Positions 44,413 through 53,327 of a DNA stretch of 64,000 bases are shown piece by piece. Both the position numbers and the translations under genes were made by a program. The notes below the pieces were generated by a model, which worked only from the letters and a program-made list of their open reading frames with translations, had not been told where the DNA came from and did not search any database. This DNA is from RYN-133 sp963708645 (GTDB lineage: Bacteria > Actinomycetota > Actinomycetes > Mycobacteriales > Jatrophihabitantaceae), in assembly GCA_963708645.1 (NCBI GenBank), contig CAVPTA010000014.1:186001-250000 (forward strand). Reading direction: 5' to 3'. Position 1 is the first letter of the stretch. Every line of letters begins with the position of its first letter.

Positions 44413-46503
44413 TCACCGCGACGTGACGCCGCCTGCGGTCGGGACGTCGAGGATGGGTATTGCGAGGCGGACCTCGGTGCCGCCGGTGCCGCGCGTGCGC
44501 ACGTCGAGGTCGCCGCCGGCGATCAATGCGCGGTCGCGCATGCTGGCCAGGCCGAGGTGGCCGGGGCGTTCGCGCACGTCCTCTGGTTCGATTCCCCGAC
44601 CGTCGTCGCAGATCGATACGACAACCTGATCACCGTCGACGCCGATGTGGATGACGACCATCCGCGCGTCGGCGTGCTTGCGTGCGTTGACCAGAGCTTC
44701 CTTGCCGATGCGATAGGCGGTGATGAGGACGGGCTCGGGCAGCTCGAGTTCACGGTCACCGTCGACGCGCCAGTGCGTCGTGCTGCCGGCGAAGATGAAC
44801 TCGGCGGCATCGGCCAGCGCGTCGGCCAGTTTCGCCCGCGGTGACGGTGGTTCGAGGTCGAAGAGCAGATCGCGCAGCCGGCCGGTCGCACTCGACACGG
44901 AATGCTGCACGACGTCGACGGCCTCGACGAGGCCCGGCGCCTCTGCCGCGAGCCGTCGGCGCAGGACACCCAGGCGCAGGTCGACGGCGGCCAGTGCCTG
45001 CACCGGATCGTCGTGCACGTCAGCGGCGATCCGCGCGCGCTCCTGCTCTTGTGCGCGCACCAGCCGCCCGAGCAACCGTTCGCGTTGGTCGGCCAGATCA
45101 CGGACGGCTCCCTCGGCGGCGAGCCGCTGGCTGATGTCGTGCTGGATCGTGGCGACCGCGAGCGCTTCGCCTGAGTTCGGGTCGCGCACGACGAACGTCG
45201 AGACAGCGACCGGGATGTGGCGGCCGCCGTCGAATGACGCGATCTCCCATTCATCCTGATGGCCGCCACGCGTCAAGAGATCAGGCCACCGACTGGCGAA
45301 CAAATCGCCTTTCAGTCGTGGGAACAACTGACCGACGGTCAGCGTGGTCACGTCGCGGTCCGGCGCGATTCCAATCATCCGCCGCCCCGCGGGATTGATG
45401 TAGACGACGGTCCCGGTGAGATCGGCTATGCCGATGAAGTCGTTCGATGCTTCGACGAGTGCCTGGAACCGGCGCAGATCCTCACTCGCCGCACCGATCA
45501 CCAGCGTCGCCTCTCGGCGATCGTCACGCAGTGTGAGCACGCCACGTGCGATCGCCGCCGCACCCGCCGCGACGAACGCAGCCAGCGAGATCACCGGAGC
45601 ATCGCCGACTCCTGCAACCGCGAGCGCTACGAAGGCGATAGCCGCGTACGTGGCGGGCAGGCCGATCCCCGGCGGTCGCCAGACGACGAGTTCGCCGATC
45701 CGGCGTCTGTCGGTGTGCATCGCAGTCGATGCGGTCCATACCGCTGTCGCGATCAACGCCGTTGCAATCAGGGAGGACGAGGCGAGCAGCGTTCCGGGCC
45801 GCCAGGTCCCGTTCGCTAGCAGGATGACGTAGACGATGTCGATGAACGCGAACGTGATCGATCCACCTACGAGCACCCAGTCCGACCGGCTGAGGCGGCG
45901 CGACACCGCAGTCACGAGTGTCGCAACCGCGACGAGCAGCGCTGTGTCGAGCACGGGATAGCCGACGTTCACGACGATCTCGCTGCGCGGAATCCCCGGC
46001 GCCGACAATGTGCGGATCGGACGGGCGAGCACGGCGATGGCGATGCCGACTACCACGAGCGAACTGGCGACACCGTCGAGCACGACGAACACCGGCATGC
46101 GTCGCGCCAGGTCGCGCAACCTAATCGCTACCGCGCCGATCAACGCCAGCGTCGACAGCACCCACGCGGCATCGGCGATCGACGGAAACGGCAGCGGGTC
46201 CTTGACGCTGATGAACCACAGCGACAGCACGAATCCGATTGCGCGCAGCACGACACCGGCCGCCACCAACCACCAGGCGATGCTCGTCGTCTGGCGTCTG
46301 AGTGCGGCGAGCACACACAGAATCGCGATCACCGCATAGCTCGCACCTTGCAGCACGCCGTCGAAGAACACGTTGAAACCGGGGTGCGGCCGTACGCCGG
46401 GAACCGTCCAGATCAGATAGCCCGCGATGAGCAGGAGGGCCAGACCTTGCCCGGTCCGGGCCCACACACGCGCGGACACTGGGGACGAACTCGAAGAACC
46501 CAT
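44413..46503 (-). CDS. membrane sensor histidine kinase with PAS domain (HisKA_3 type), orphan
   Basis: 696 residues. About nine hydrophobic helices in the first 310 residues, a PAS domain (about 335-455: FQALVEASNDFIGIADLTGTVVYINPAGRRM), then the dimerisation helix with the phospho-accepting His in ERARIAADVHDDPVQALAAVDL (about 490) and an ATPase domain (ICDDGRGIEPEDV, GHLGLASMRDRALIAGG). This is the NarL-partner class. No response regulator gene lies beside it. The membrane part resembles sensing domains of unknown ligand rather than a periplasmic sensor. Confidence 0.88.
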   Translation of the reverse strand: MGSSSSSPVSARVWARTGQGLALLLIAGYLIWTVPGVRPHPGFNVFFDGVLQGASYAVIAILCVLAALRRQTTSIAWWLVAAGVVLRAIGFVLSLWFISVKDPLPFPSIADAAWVLSTLALIGAVAIRLRDLARRMPVFVVLDGVASSLVVVGIAIAVLARPIRTLSAPGIPRSEIVVNVGYPVLDTALLVAVATLVTAVSRRLSRSDWVLVGGSITFAFIDIVYVILLANGTWRPGTLLASSSLIATALIATAVWTASTAMHTDRRRIGELVVWRPPGIGLPATYAAIAFVALAVAGVGDAPVISLAAFVAAGAAAIARGVLTLRDDRREATLVIGAASEDLRRFQALVEASNDFIGIADLTGTVVYINPAGRRMIGIAPDRDVTTLTVGQLFPRLKGDLFASRWPDLLTRGGHQDEWEIASFDGGRHIPVAVSTFVVRDPNSGEALAVATIQHDISQRLAAEGAVRDLADQRERLLGRLVRAQEQERARIAADVHDDPVQALAAVDLRLGVLRRRLAAEAPGLVEAVDVVQHSVSSATGRLRDLLFDLEPPSPRAKLADALADAAEFIFAGSTTHWRVDGDRELELPEPVLITAYRIGKEALVNARKHADARMVVIHIGVDGDQVVVSICDDGRGIEPEDVRERPGHLGLASMRDRALIAGGDLDVRTRGTGGTEVRLAIPILDVPTAGGVTSR

Positions 46504-46533
46504 GGCCCCCTCACCCGAGCGCCGCCGTGGGCC

Positions 46534-48276
46534 TCAGGTTACCGCCGCGCCCGACTTGTGCGGGTTGCCCCGACCGCTGCGGGCGCGATCAGGCTGCCGT
46601 CCGACGATCCGGTTCAGGCTGCGCGGACGCACGACGAAGGCCTCGGCCTCGAGCGCGGCAAGCGCGATCCGCGGGATGTCGCGCACTCGCGAGTACGAGA
46701 AGAACCGCGTCTGCCACTGGGGGTGGAACTTGTCGTTGAACCGGTAGAGCGAGTCGATCTGCCACCATCGCGACGCGATCAGCAGGATGCGCCGCCACAA
46801 CCGAAGAAATGGTCCGGCACCGATGCGTTCGCCGCGTTCGAGGGCATCGCGGAACACCGCGAAGTTCAACGACACGTTCTCGACGCCGAGCTGCGGTGCG
46901 GCTGTCAGCAGCCGCGTGATCATCAGTTCGTTCAACCCGTTGTCGGCTGTGCGGTCACGGCGCATGAGATCAAGTGAGATGCCGCTTTCACTCCACGGAA
47001 CGAAGTGCAGCAGCCCGCGCAGCACTCCGTCCAGGCGTGCGCGGACGAGGACACATCTGTCGTCGGCAGCGTCGCCGACGCGCGACAGCGCCATCGAGAA
47101 CCCGCGCTCGACCGGATCGCCGCGCCACGACTCGGCGGCGGTTCGCGCTTCATCGATCTCGGCCGCGGTGAGGTCACCGGTACGCGATACCTCGATCGTG
47201 TAACCCGCCCGCTCGACGCGCGCGCACGCTTGACGCACTCCGCGCATCGCCCGTCCGTCGAGGGTGAACCGCGCCGTCTGCACGATCGCCTCGTCGCCTA
47301 GGCCGACGGCGGCCAGGCCGTACTCGCGCCGGTACACCGTCGCGCCGAGTTCGCTGCAGCCCATCACTGCCGGCGTCCAGCCGTTGTGGTCGATCAATGC
47401 GCGCCACGCAGCGATCGCACCCGGCCACGCCTCGGGATCCCCGATCGGATCAGCGCTGGCGAGCGCGACTCCGTCGACGACGCGGTATGAGATCGCTGCC
47501 TTGCCGGTCGGTGACCAGACGACGGACTTGTCCCGACGCAACGCGAAGTAGCCCAGCGAGTCGCGCGCGCCGTGCCGGGCGAGCAGGTCGCGGATGCGGG
47601 ATTCGTCGATAGGGTCGAGCAGCGCCGGCGGTTCGGCCGTGCGCAGCCCGATCGTCACGAGGACGACAAGCGCGAGGAGTCCGAACAGCAACAACATGGC
47701 GTGCATCAGGTCGGCGTAGTGATCACTCGAGATGCGAATCCAGCCGCCCAGGCCCACGAACGAATACACGACCTCGCGAAGTCGCGCCCAGAACGTGACC
47801 GTGGACGCGACGTGTCCCGGCAGATACAGCATCACGATTCCGAGCACGGTGGCGAGACCGAGCAACTGCGCCGCCGCCCGCACGGCGAACCACCGACCAT
47901 GGCGATCACCGCCGACGGTGTACTGCGAACGTGTCGCGAGCAGCGCCGCCAGCAGCACCCCGGTGACCACTGCCTCGATCGGACGCCGTTCTGCACGGAC
48001 AAGGTCCGCAGTCGCTACGACGGCGCAGACCACGACCGCGATGCGCCACTCGGCGCGTTTTCGCTTCCGCAGTCCACGAGCCAGCCGCAGCAGGATCCAT
48101 CCCGACACCGCGACCACGGCCTCGGCCGTCGCCCGGGCCGAGGTCGGGACGAAGTCGCCGTACAGCGCAGAGCCGCGCATGTCGGGTGCCACGACACCGA
48201 CAAGCATCACGAGGCCGAGCACGGTCGAGGTACGGCTCACCGCATCAGGGCCGTACCGCGTAATCCAACCTCGCAC
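46534..48276 (-). CDS. DUF2156 / phosphatidylglycerol aminoacyltransferase-like membrane protein
   Basis: 580 residues. About five helices in the first 240 residues, then a DUF2156 domain (about 250-560) with the GNAT-like fold used by MprF and the N-terminal part of LysX to move lysine or alanine from tRNA to phosphatidylglycerol. Motifs: HGARDSLGYFALRRDKSVVWS, GVALASADPIGDPEAW, GFSMALSRVGD, GVLRGLLHFVPWSESGISLDLMRRD and NGLNELMITRLL. It may aminoacylate membrane lipids and change surface charge. Its stop is 31 bp from the histidine kinase gene start, so the two may be co-transcribed. Confidence 0.82.
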   Translation of the reverse strand: MRGWITRYGPDAVSRTSTVLGLVMLVGVVAPDMRGSALYGDFVPTSARATAEAVVAVSGWILLRLARGLRKRKRAEWRIAVVVCAVVATADLVRAERRPIEAVVTGVLLAALLATRSQYTVGGDRHGRWFAVRAAAQLLGLATVLGIVMLYLPGHVASTVTFWARLREVVYSFVGLGGWIRISSDHYADLMHAMLLLFGLLALVVLVTIGLRTAEPPALLDPIDESRIRDLLARHGARDSLGYFALRRDKSVVWSPTGKAAISYRVVDGVALASADPIGDPEAWPGAIAAWRALIDHNGWTPAVMGCSELGATVYRREYGLAAVGLGDEAIVQTARFTLDGRAMRGVRQACARVERAGYTIEVSRTGDLTAAEIDEARTAAESWRGDPVERGFSMALSRVGDAADDRCVLVRARLDGVLRGLLHFVPWSESGISLDLMRRDRTADNGLNELMITRLLTAAPQLGVENVSLNFAVFRDALERGERIGAGPFLRLWRRILLIASRWWQIDSLYRFNDKFHPQWQTRFFSYSRVRDIPRIALAALEAEAFVVRPRSLNRIVGRQPDRARSGRGNPHKSGAAVT

Positions 48277-48381
48277 GACGTCAAAGCTTCAGGGCGTCGC
48301 CTGTGAGCTGATGAGGAGGCTCAGGTGAACCTTCTGATCACGCACTCCGTTCTTCGGCCGGCCTCAGGCGCAGCGGGCATC

Positions 48382-49233
48382 ATGTCGCGCGTGCTGCTCC
48401 GCAACCACGCTGCGAGCGCGGCCTGCGTGGTGCTCATGGCGAGCGTCCTGGCCGGGTGTACACCGCAGACCGCGCATCGCGTCGCCGCTTCCGGTGGCAC
48501 GTACACAAGTCCGTCGGCTGCGCCCAACACGCCGCGCGCGTCGCACACACCCGATCTGCCGAGGTTTGCGACGGTGGGCGCACTGTTCCGTGGCGGCTCC
48601 AACGGCGTGCACGGTTGCACCGGCAGCGTGATCGCGAGCGCATCGCGCAACACGGTGATCACCGCGGCACACTGCGTACACGGTGACGGCACAGGCATGA
48701 CGTTCGCGCCGTCCTATCGCGACGGACGATCACGCGACGGCGTGTGGCGCGTGACCGGTGCCTACGTCCTGCCCTCCTGGCAGCACGACCAGGACCCGTC
48801 CACTGACTACGCAGTACTTACCGTCGCGCCCAACGTCGTCAGCGGGCGCACCACCCAACTCGCCGACGTGACCGGAAGTGAGTCACTCGGCGCCGCACCG
48901 CCGGTCGGATCGAACGTGACGGTGGTTGCCTACAACGCCGGACGAGACGACGAACCCGTGACGTGCGTGGCGAAGGTGTTTCGGATCAAGTCGTTCCCGA
49001 CGTTCGACTGTCATGGCTTCATCGGCGGCAGCAGCGGCAGCCCGTGGTTGACGATCGACGCCGACGGACACGCAACGATCCACGGCGTCATCGGCGGTCT
49101 GAAGCAAGGCGGCTGTCACGAATACCGCTCGCACAGCCCTGCGTTCGACGACGCAGTGCGCATCCTGGTCCATCGCGCCGAGACCGGTGCGAAACCTGAC
49201 GTTGTCGTCGAACCCGACGCTCCTGGGTGTTAG
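48382..49233 (+). CDS. trypsin-like serine protease, lipoprotein
   Basis: 283 residues from ATG 48382 (an upstream in-frame ATG at 48325 adds 19 residues without a signal role). Lipobox VLAGC anchors it outside the membrane. The catalytic triad is visible: His in VITAAHCVHGDG, Asp in STDYAVLTV and Ser in FIGGSSGSPWL. Two Cys pairs (HGCTGSVI with AHCV, and VTCVAK with FDCHGF) fit disulfides of the S1 family. Regulation not visible. Confidence 0.85.
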   Translation: MSRVLLRNHAASAACVVLMASVLAGCTPQTAHRVAASGGTYTSPSAAPNTPRASHTPDLPRFATVGALFRGGSNGVHGCTGSVIASASRNTVITAAHCVHGDGTGMTFAPSYRDGRSRDGVWRVTGAYVLPSWQHDQDPSTDYAVLTVAPNVVSGRTTQLADVTGSESLGAAPPVGSNVTVVAYNAGRDDEPVTCVAKVFRIKSFPTFDCHGFIGGSSGSPWLTIDADGHATIHGVIGGLKQGGCHEYRSHSPAFDDAVRILVHRAETGAKPDVVVEPDAPGC

Positions 49234-49363
49234 CGGGCAAGTCGTCACGCCGAAGCGGCCATTTCGTGCCAGCCGGTCCACGCCACGACCTTTCGTGAAA
49301 CCCCGCGCACCCCGGCGACGAAATGACGGCTGACGAGTCCCGAGTCCACAAGGGGGAAATGAC

Positions 49364-49628
49364 ATGGATGACTCGACAAGAAGAGGGTTCCTGGCCACAG
49401 CCGCTGTAGGTGCGGTCGGCGTCGGAGTTGCCGCGGTCGCGCCGGGCGCGCACGCCGCGGCCACTCGTGGCGAAGCCGAACACAAGGTGCCCGGCAACGC
49501 CGAAGGCCCACTGGTCGCGCACGTCCACGACGTGCACGGCGACACCGTGACCGTGATGGTCGGCGAGCGCGAGGTCGTGGTGCATGACCGCGACCTGGTG
49601 ACCCGCGCTGGCCCGAGCAGCGTTCTGA
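49364..49628 (+). CDS. small Tat-exported protein upstream of DUF4331 gene (probable frameshift)
   Basis: About 87 residues. The N-terminus STRRGFLATAAVGAVGVGVA is a twin-arginine signal; the mature part is PLVAHVHDVHGDTVTVMVGEREVVVHDRDLV. As given, the frame runs on to 49834 inside the next gene with a low-quality Arg/Ser-rich tail. Removing one base near 49606 (CGCGCTGGC) gives TRLARAAF and a TGA at 49626-49628, followed by a good SD (GAGGAGG) for the DUF4331 gene. That end matches the usual small size of such proteins. SD AAGGGGGAAA before the ATG. Function unknown. Confidence 0.65.
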
Positions 49629-49641
49629 GGAGGGACCGAAC

Positions 49642-51021
49642 ATGTCGTCACACCGCGAAGCACCGGAGATCTCGAAGGACCCGGTTGCCGACAACACCGA
49701 CGTCTACGCGTTCGTCAGCAGGGACGAACCCGACAAAGTCACGATCATTGCCAACTTCATTCCGTTCCAGAATCCGCAGGGCGGCCCGAACTTCTACGAG
49801 TTCGGCGACGACGTCACCTACGCCATTCACGTGAGCAATCGCGGCAAGGGTGAAGGTGACATCACCTACCGGTTCCACTTCCACACCGAGATCCGCAATC
49901 CCAACACGTTCCTCTACAACACCGGCCCCATCCACTCGATCAAGGACACGACGTGGAACCGGCCGCAGTTCTACCGGGTCACCCGCACGGAGGGCGACGG
50001 CAAGCCGGTCGTGCTCGCCAAGGGGCTCCGCGTTCCGCCCGTGAACGTCGGCCCGCGCAGTACACCGGATTATGCGCACTTCACCGCTGAGGCGGTGCAC
50101 GACATCGGCCACGGCCGAAAGGTGTTCGCCGGTCAACGCGCCGAGGGGTTCTACGTCGACCTCGGCAGCATTTTCGACCTGGGCGCGCTGCGCCCGTTCC
50201 AGCATCTGCATCTCATCCCGTCCGCCGATGCGGTGGGCGTCAACGGTGGGCAGGGGGTCAACGTGCATTCGATCGCTTTGCAGGTGCCGAAGACCGACCT
50301 CACGCTCGATCACCACAACCCGACCGACGCGATGGACGCGAAGTCCGTCATCGGAGTGTGGGCGACGTCCTACCGACAGAAGTCGAGCGTCTTCAACCCG
50401 AAGACGGCGACCTACGACGGCACCGGACCCTGGGTGCAGGTATCGCGGTTGGGCAATCCACTGTTCAACGAGGTCATCGTGCCGATGGGCGACAAAGACC
50501 GGTGGAACCACACCCACCCGCACGACGACAAGCAATTCGCCCACTACGTCGCGCATCCGGAACTCGCCGGGCTGCTGCCCGTGCTCTACCCGGGGGTGTT
50601 CCCGAACCTGGCGAAGTACAAGAAGCCGCGGGTCGATCTCGAGGCGATCCTGCTGACCGGCATCCCTGCCGGCGTCGTTCCCGGGTTCCAGAACACGACC
50701 GGTCCGGTGCTCGCAGACATGTTGCGGCTCAACATGGCGATCAAGCCGGCGGACAAGCCGAGCAAGTTCGGCCTGCTGGGCGGCGACGCGTCGGGATTCC
50801 CCAACGGACGGCGGGTGGCCGACGACATCGTTGCCATCGAACTGCGCGCCATCGCGGGAGCGACGATCCCGCTCGTCGACAGCTCGTACACACCCGACAG
50901 CGCGGCGAGCGCGCTCACCGACGGCACCCACAACACCAACTCGCCGTACTTGAATCACTTCCCTTACCTCGGCACACCGGGTGGCGGCTACCAGACAATG
51001 CCGGGGACCACGAAGCCATGA
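49642..51021 (+). CDS. DUF4331 domain protein
   Basis: 459 residues, intact, no signal peptide visible. It begins SSHREAPEISKDPVADNTDVYAFVSRD, the hallmark start of DUF4331, and continues with beta-rich sequence (NFYEFGDDVTYAIHVSNRG, YRFHFHTEI) and late LNHFPYLGTPGGGYQTMPG. The family occurs across bacteria without an assigned function. SD GAGGAGG precedes the ATG, and the stop overlaps the next start (ATGA). It is the middle gene of a three-gene unit with a Tat protein and a small beta protein. Confidence 0.88.
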   Translation: MSSHREAPEISKDPVADNTDVYAFVSRDEPDKVTIIANFIPFQNPQGGPNFYEFGDDVTYAIHVSNRGKGEGDITYRFHFHTEIRNPNTFLYNTGPIHSIKDTTWNRPQFYRVTRTEGDGKPVVLAKGLRVPPVNVGPRSTPDYAHFTAEAVHDIGHGRKVFAGQRAEGFYVDLGSIFDLGALRPFQHLHLIPSADAVGVNGGQGVNVHSIALQVPKTDLTLDHHNPTDAMDAKSVIGVWATSYRQKSSVFNPKTATYDGTGPWVQVSRLGNPLFNEVIVPMGDKDRWNHTHPHDDKQFAHYVAHPELAGLLPVLYPGVFPNLAKYKKPRVDLEAILLTGIPAGVVPGFQNTTGPVLADMLRLNMAIKPADKPSKFGLLGGDASGFPNGRRVADDIVAIELRAIAGATIPLVDSSYTPDSAASALTDGTHNTNSPYLNHFPYLGTPGGGYQTMPGTTKP

Positions 51022-51374
51022 CTGCGCACACGCACGAGGACAACAGTCATGCAGGGCAGGGTGCGGTGCTGCTCGATATCGGCGACGGCATCGGCGCGCT
51101 CATCGTGACGATGCCCGCGCAGCTGATCGGGCACGAGGTCGAAATCCGCCCGTACGGCTACGACGGTGTGGCGCACCTGCCACACGTCGCCGTGGTGAAC
51201 CGGCCGCGCGACGGACGGCACGGGCCACCTGTTGCATCGGCGGTGTTCGGCGAGCTCGAGGCGGGCGACTACGACCTGTACCTGCGTCCGAACGGTCCGG
51301 TCGAACTGAGCACCCACGTCGACGGTGGCGCGGTGGCGTTCGCGAAGTGGCCCACCGAGGTGATCGCCGGCTGA
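51018..51374 (+). CDS. small beta-rich protein coupled to DUF4331 gene
   Basis: 118 residues. Starts with a His-rich stretch (MTAHTHEDNSHAGQG), then AVLLDIGDGIGALIVTMPAQLIGHEVEIRP, ASAVFGELEAGDYDLYLR and VDGGAVAFAKWP. The pattern looks like a compact beta sandwich. No catalytic motif. ATGA overlap with the DUF4331 stop indicates coupled translation and probably a shared role. Confidence 0.7.
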   Translation: MTAHTHEDNSHAGQGAVLLDIGDGIGALIVTMPAQLIGHEVEIRPYGYDGVAHLPHVAVVNRPRDGRHGPPVASAVFGELEAGDYDLYLRPNGPVELSTHVDGGAVAFAKWPTEVIAG

Positions 51375-51378
51375 CGCC

Positions 51379-51384
51379 TAGGAT
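51379..51384 (+). promoter_or_regulatory. -10 element, leaderless start of glycerate kinase gene
   Basis: TAGGAT, 8 nt before the GTG at 51393. Confidence 0.4.
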
Positions 51385-51392
51385 TCCGGTTC

Positions 51393-52385
51393 GTGCCGCT
51401 GCTACTGGCCGCCCCTGACAAGTTCCGTGGGTCGGCAACCGCCGGCGAAATCGCCGAGGCCATGGCGCTCGGTGCCGCGGACGCGGGCTGGCAATGCGAT
51501 CTCGCTCCGATCTCGGACGGGGGCGAAGGCCTGCTGGAGTGCTTCGGCGGCGCGAACCGGACCTCGACGGTCACCGGACCACTGGGCGAACCGGTGGACG
51601 CGGGCTGGCGCCTGGACGGCACGGCCGCGGTCATCGAGATGGCCACCGCGTCCGGGCTGACCTTGGTCGCCGGCCGCAATGACCCGCTGGCCGCCACCAC
51701 TAAGGGGACGGGCGAACTGATCGCAGCAGCGCTCGATGCGGGCGCGACCGAGGTCCTCGTCGGTGTCGGCGGCTCGGCATCCACGGACGGCGGCCTGGGC
51801 GCGGTAGACGAGCTGGCCGCTCGTGCACCACTGGACAGCGTCAGCGTTGCGGCCGACGTCACGACCCGATTCGTCGATGCCGCTGCGGTGTTCGCGCAGC
51901 AGAAGGGTGCCGATCCCGCTGCCGTCGAGACACTCACGGCGCGTCTGCACGAACTCCTCGACATCTACGGCAGCCGGTTCGGCGTCCGCATCGGCGAACT
52001 TGCCGGGTCAGGAGCGGCGGGCGGCCTGGCGGGCGGGCTCGCGGCACTCGGCGCCCGCATCCGGCCCGGCTTCGACATCGTCGCGGAGCGGCTGGATCTT
52101 GCGCGACGGGTGCGGTCCGCCGATCTCGTGCTCACCGGCGAAGGGCGCCTCGACCGCTCGAGCCTGTCCGGCAAGGCCCCGATCGGGGTCGTCCGGCTTT
52201 GTACGGACGCCGATCGGCCGGTCGCCCTGGTCGTGGGCGAGCAGGCGGACGGTGTGGAGCCGGGCGCCCATGTGACTTCGCTCACGCGCCGAATCGGGCG
52301 AGAACGGGCGTTGGAGGCACCGCTCCCCGAGATTCGTGCGGTCACCGCCGAGCTGTTGCGGGCCGCGGACCGGCGGCACCGCTGA
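51393..52385 (+). CDS. glxK: glycerate kinase, GarK/GlxK family
   Basis: 330 residues. Phosphorylates D-glycerate, usually to 2-phosphoglycerate. Motifs: LLAAPDKFRGSATAGEIAEAM at the start, PISDGGEGLLECF, LVGVGGSASTDGGLGA, ELAGSGAAGGLAGGLAALGARIRPGFD and ADLVLTGEGRLDRSSLSGKAPIGV. It is slightly shorter than typical members (about 370-380), the gap falling in the middle near residues 145-160. The GTG start follows a TAGGAT element. No other glycerate or glyoxylate gene lies next to it. Confidence 0.9.
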   Translation: MPLLLAAPDKFRGSATAGEIAEAMALGAADAGWQCDLAPISDGGEGLLECFGGANRTSTVTGPLGEPVDAGWRLDGTAAVIEMATASGLTLVAGRNDPLAATTKGTGELIAAALDAGATEVLVGVGGSASTDGGLGAVDELAARAPLDSVSVAADVTTRFVDAAAVFAQQKGADPAAVETLTARLHELLDIYGSRFGVRIGELAGSGAAGGLAGGLAALGARIRPGFDIVAERLDLARRVRSADLVLTGEGRLDRSSLSGKAPIGVVRLCTDADRPVALVVGEQADGVEPGAHVTSLTRRIGRERALEAPLPEIRAVTAELLRAADRRHR

Positions 52386-52439
52386 GCCCAGGCCGTGCCG
52401 CATCACATCTGTGTCGCACCTAAGTGGGAAGATGAAGCC

Positions 52440-53327
52440 GTGGTGAGCCGCACCGATCTGCGCAGCGCTGCTCCCGGACGGGGACGCACGCGCTTTTCCG
52501 GTGTGCTCCCCCGCCGACTGCTTCGTTTCCGCCGCCCGGTGTGGTGGCAAGAGGTCGCGATCATCGCGACCGGCTACTGGATCTACAGCGTCGGCCGCAA
52601 CGCGATCCCGCAGCAGGCCTCGATCGCGATCCGACACGGCCTGTCGATCCAGCACCTGCAAGAGATCGTCGGCATCAACTTCGAGCTCTCGGTGAACCAG
52701 TGGGTCGCCTCGCACGAGTGGCTGGCCCAGGTCCTCGACTACTACTACGCGACGCTGCACTTCGTCGTCACCCTCGGCGTACTCGGCTGGCTGTTCGTGC
52801 AGCGCCCGCACATCTATCGCGGTGCGCGCACGGTGCTGTTCACACTGACGCTCATCGCGCTCGCCGGCTTCGCGCTCTACCCGGTTGCGCCGCCGCGGCT
52901 GCTGCCGGGCTCCGACTACATCGACACCGTGATCAAGTTCCACACGTGGGGCTCGCTGGCCGATCCTGAGATCGCGTCGCACTCGAACCAGTACGCGGCG
53001 ATGCCCAGCCTCCACACGGCTTGGGCGATGTGGGCAGGCATCTCGGTCTTCATGTGCGCACGTCGTTTGTGGGTGCGCCTGCTCGGCGTGATCTACCCGT
53101 TCTTCACGGTGCTGGTGATCATCGGCACCGCGAACCACTACGTCATCGACGCCGTCGGCGGCGCCGCGATCGTGGTCATCGCGTTCGGTATCCAGGCAGT
53201 GCTGTCGGGGCACGGTGCGTACACGCCACCGTGGGACGCACCCGACTTCGGACGTCCCGACCCGCCGCTGCCGAACCTGCGCCCGTCGCGTCTCGCGGCC
53301 AAGCGGCGTCAGTCGAGCCGCGCGTAG
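52440..53327 (+). CDS. PAP2 superfamily membrane protein (AUR1/inositolphosphotransferase-like)
   Basis: About 295 residues. Six helices; the phosphatase motifs are QYAAMPSLHTAWAMWAGIS (SxxxH part) and IIGTANHYVIDAVGGAAIVV (HxxxD part), preceded by YPVAPPRLLPG. This arrangement matches PAP2_3 proteins such as AUR1-like inositol phosphorylceramide synthases and actinobacterial phosphoinositol transferases. A role in phosphatidylinositol- or lipid-linked head-group transfer is possible. Start GTG 52440 or 52443; an earlier GTG at 52395 is less likely. Its 3' end overlaps glnE by 19 bp, tail to tail. Confidence 0.75.
   Translation: MVSRTDLRSAAPGRGRTRFSGVLPRRLLRFRRPVWWQEVAIIATGYWIYSVGRNAIPQQASIAIRHGLSIQHLQEIVGINFELSVNQWVASHEWLAQVLDYYYATLHFVVTLGVLGWLFVQRPHIYRGARTVLFTLTLIALAGFALYPVAPPRLLPGSDYIDTVIKFHTWGSLADPEIASHSNQYAAMPSLHTAWAMWAGISVFMCARRLWVRLLGVIYPFFTVLVIIGTANHYVIDAVGGAAIVVIAFGIQAVLSGHGAYTPPWDAPDFGRPDPPLPNLRPSRLAAKRRQSSRA

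Noticed and set aside
49364..49834. Full 156-residue version of the small Tat protein
   Set aside because: The last 65 residues overlap DUF4331 in another frame, are Arg/Ser-rich, and disappear with one base removed near 49606.
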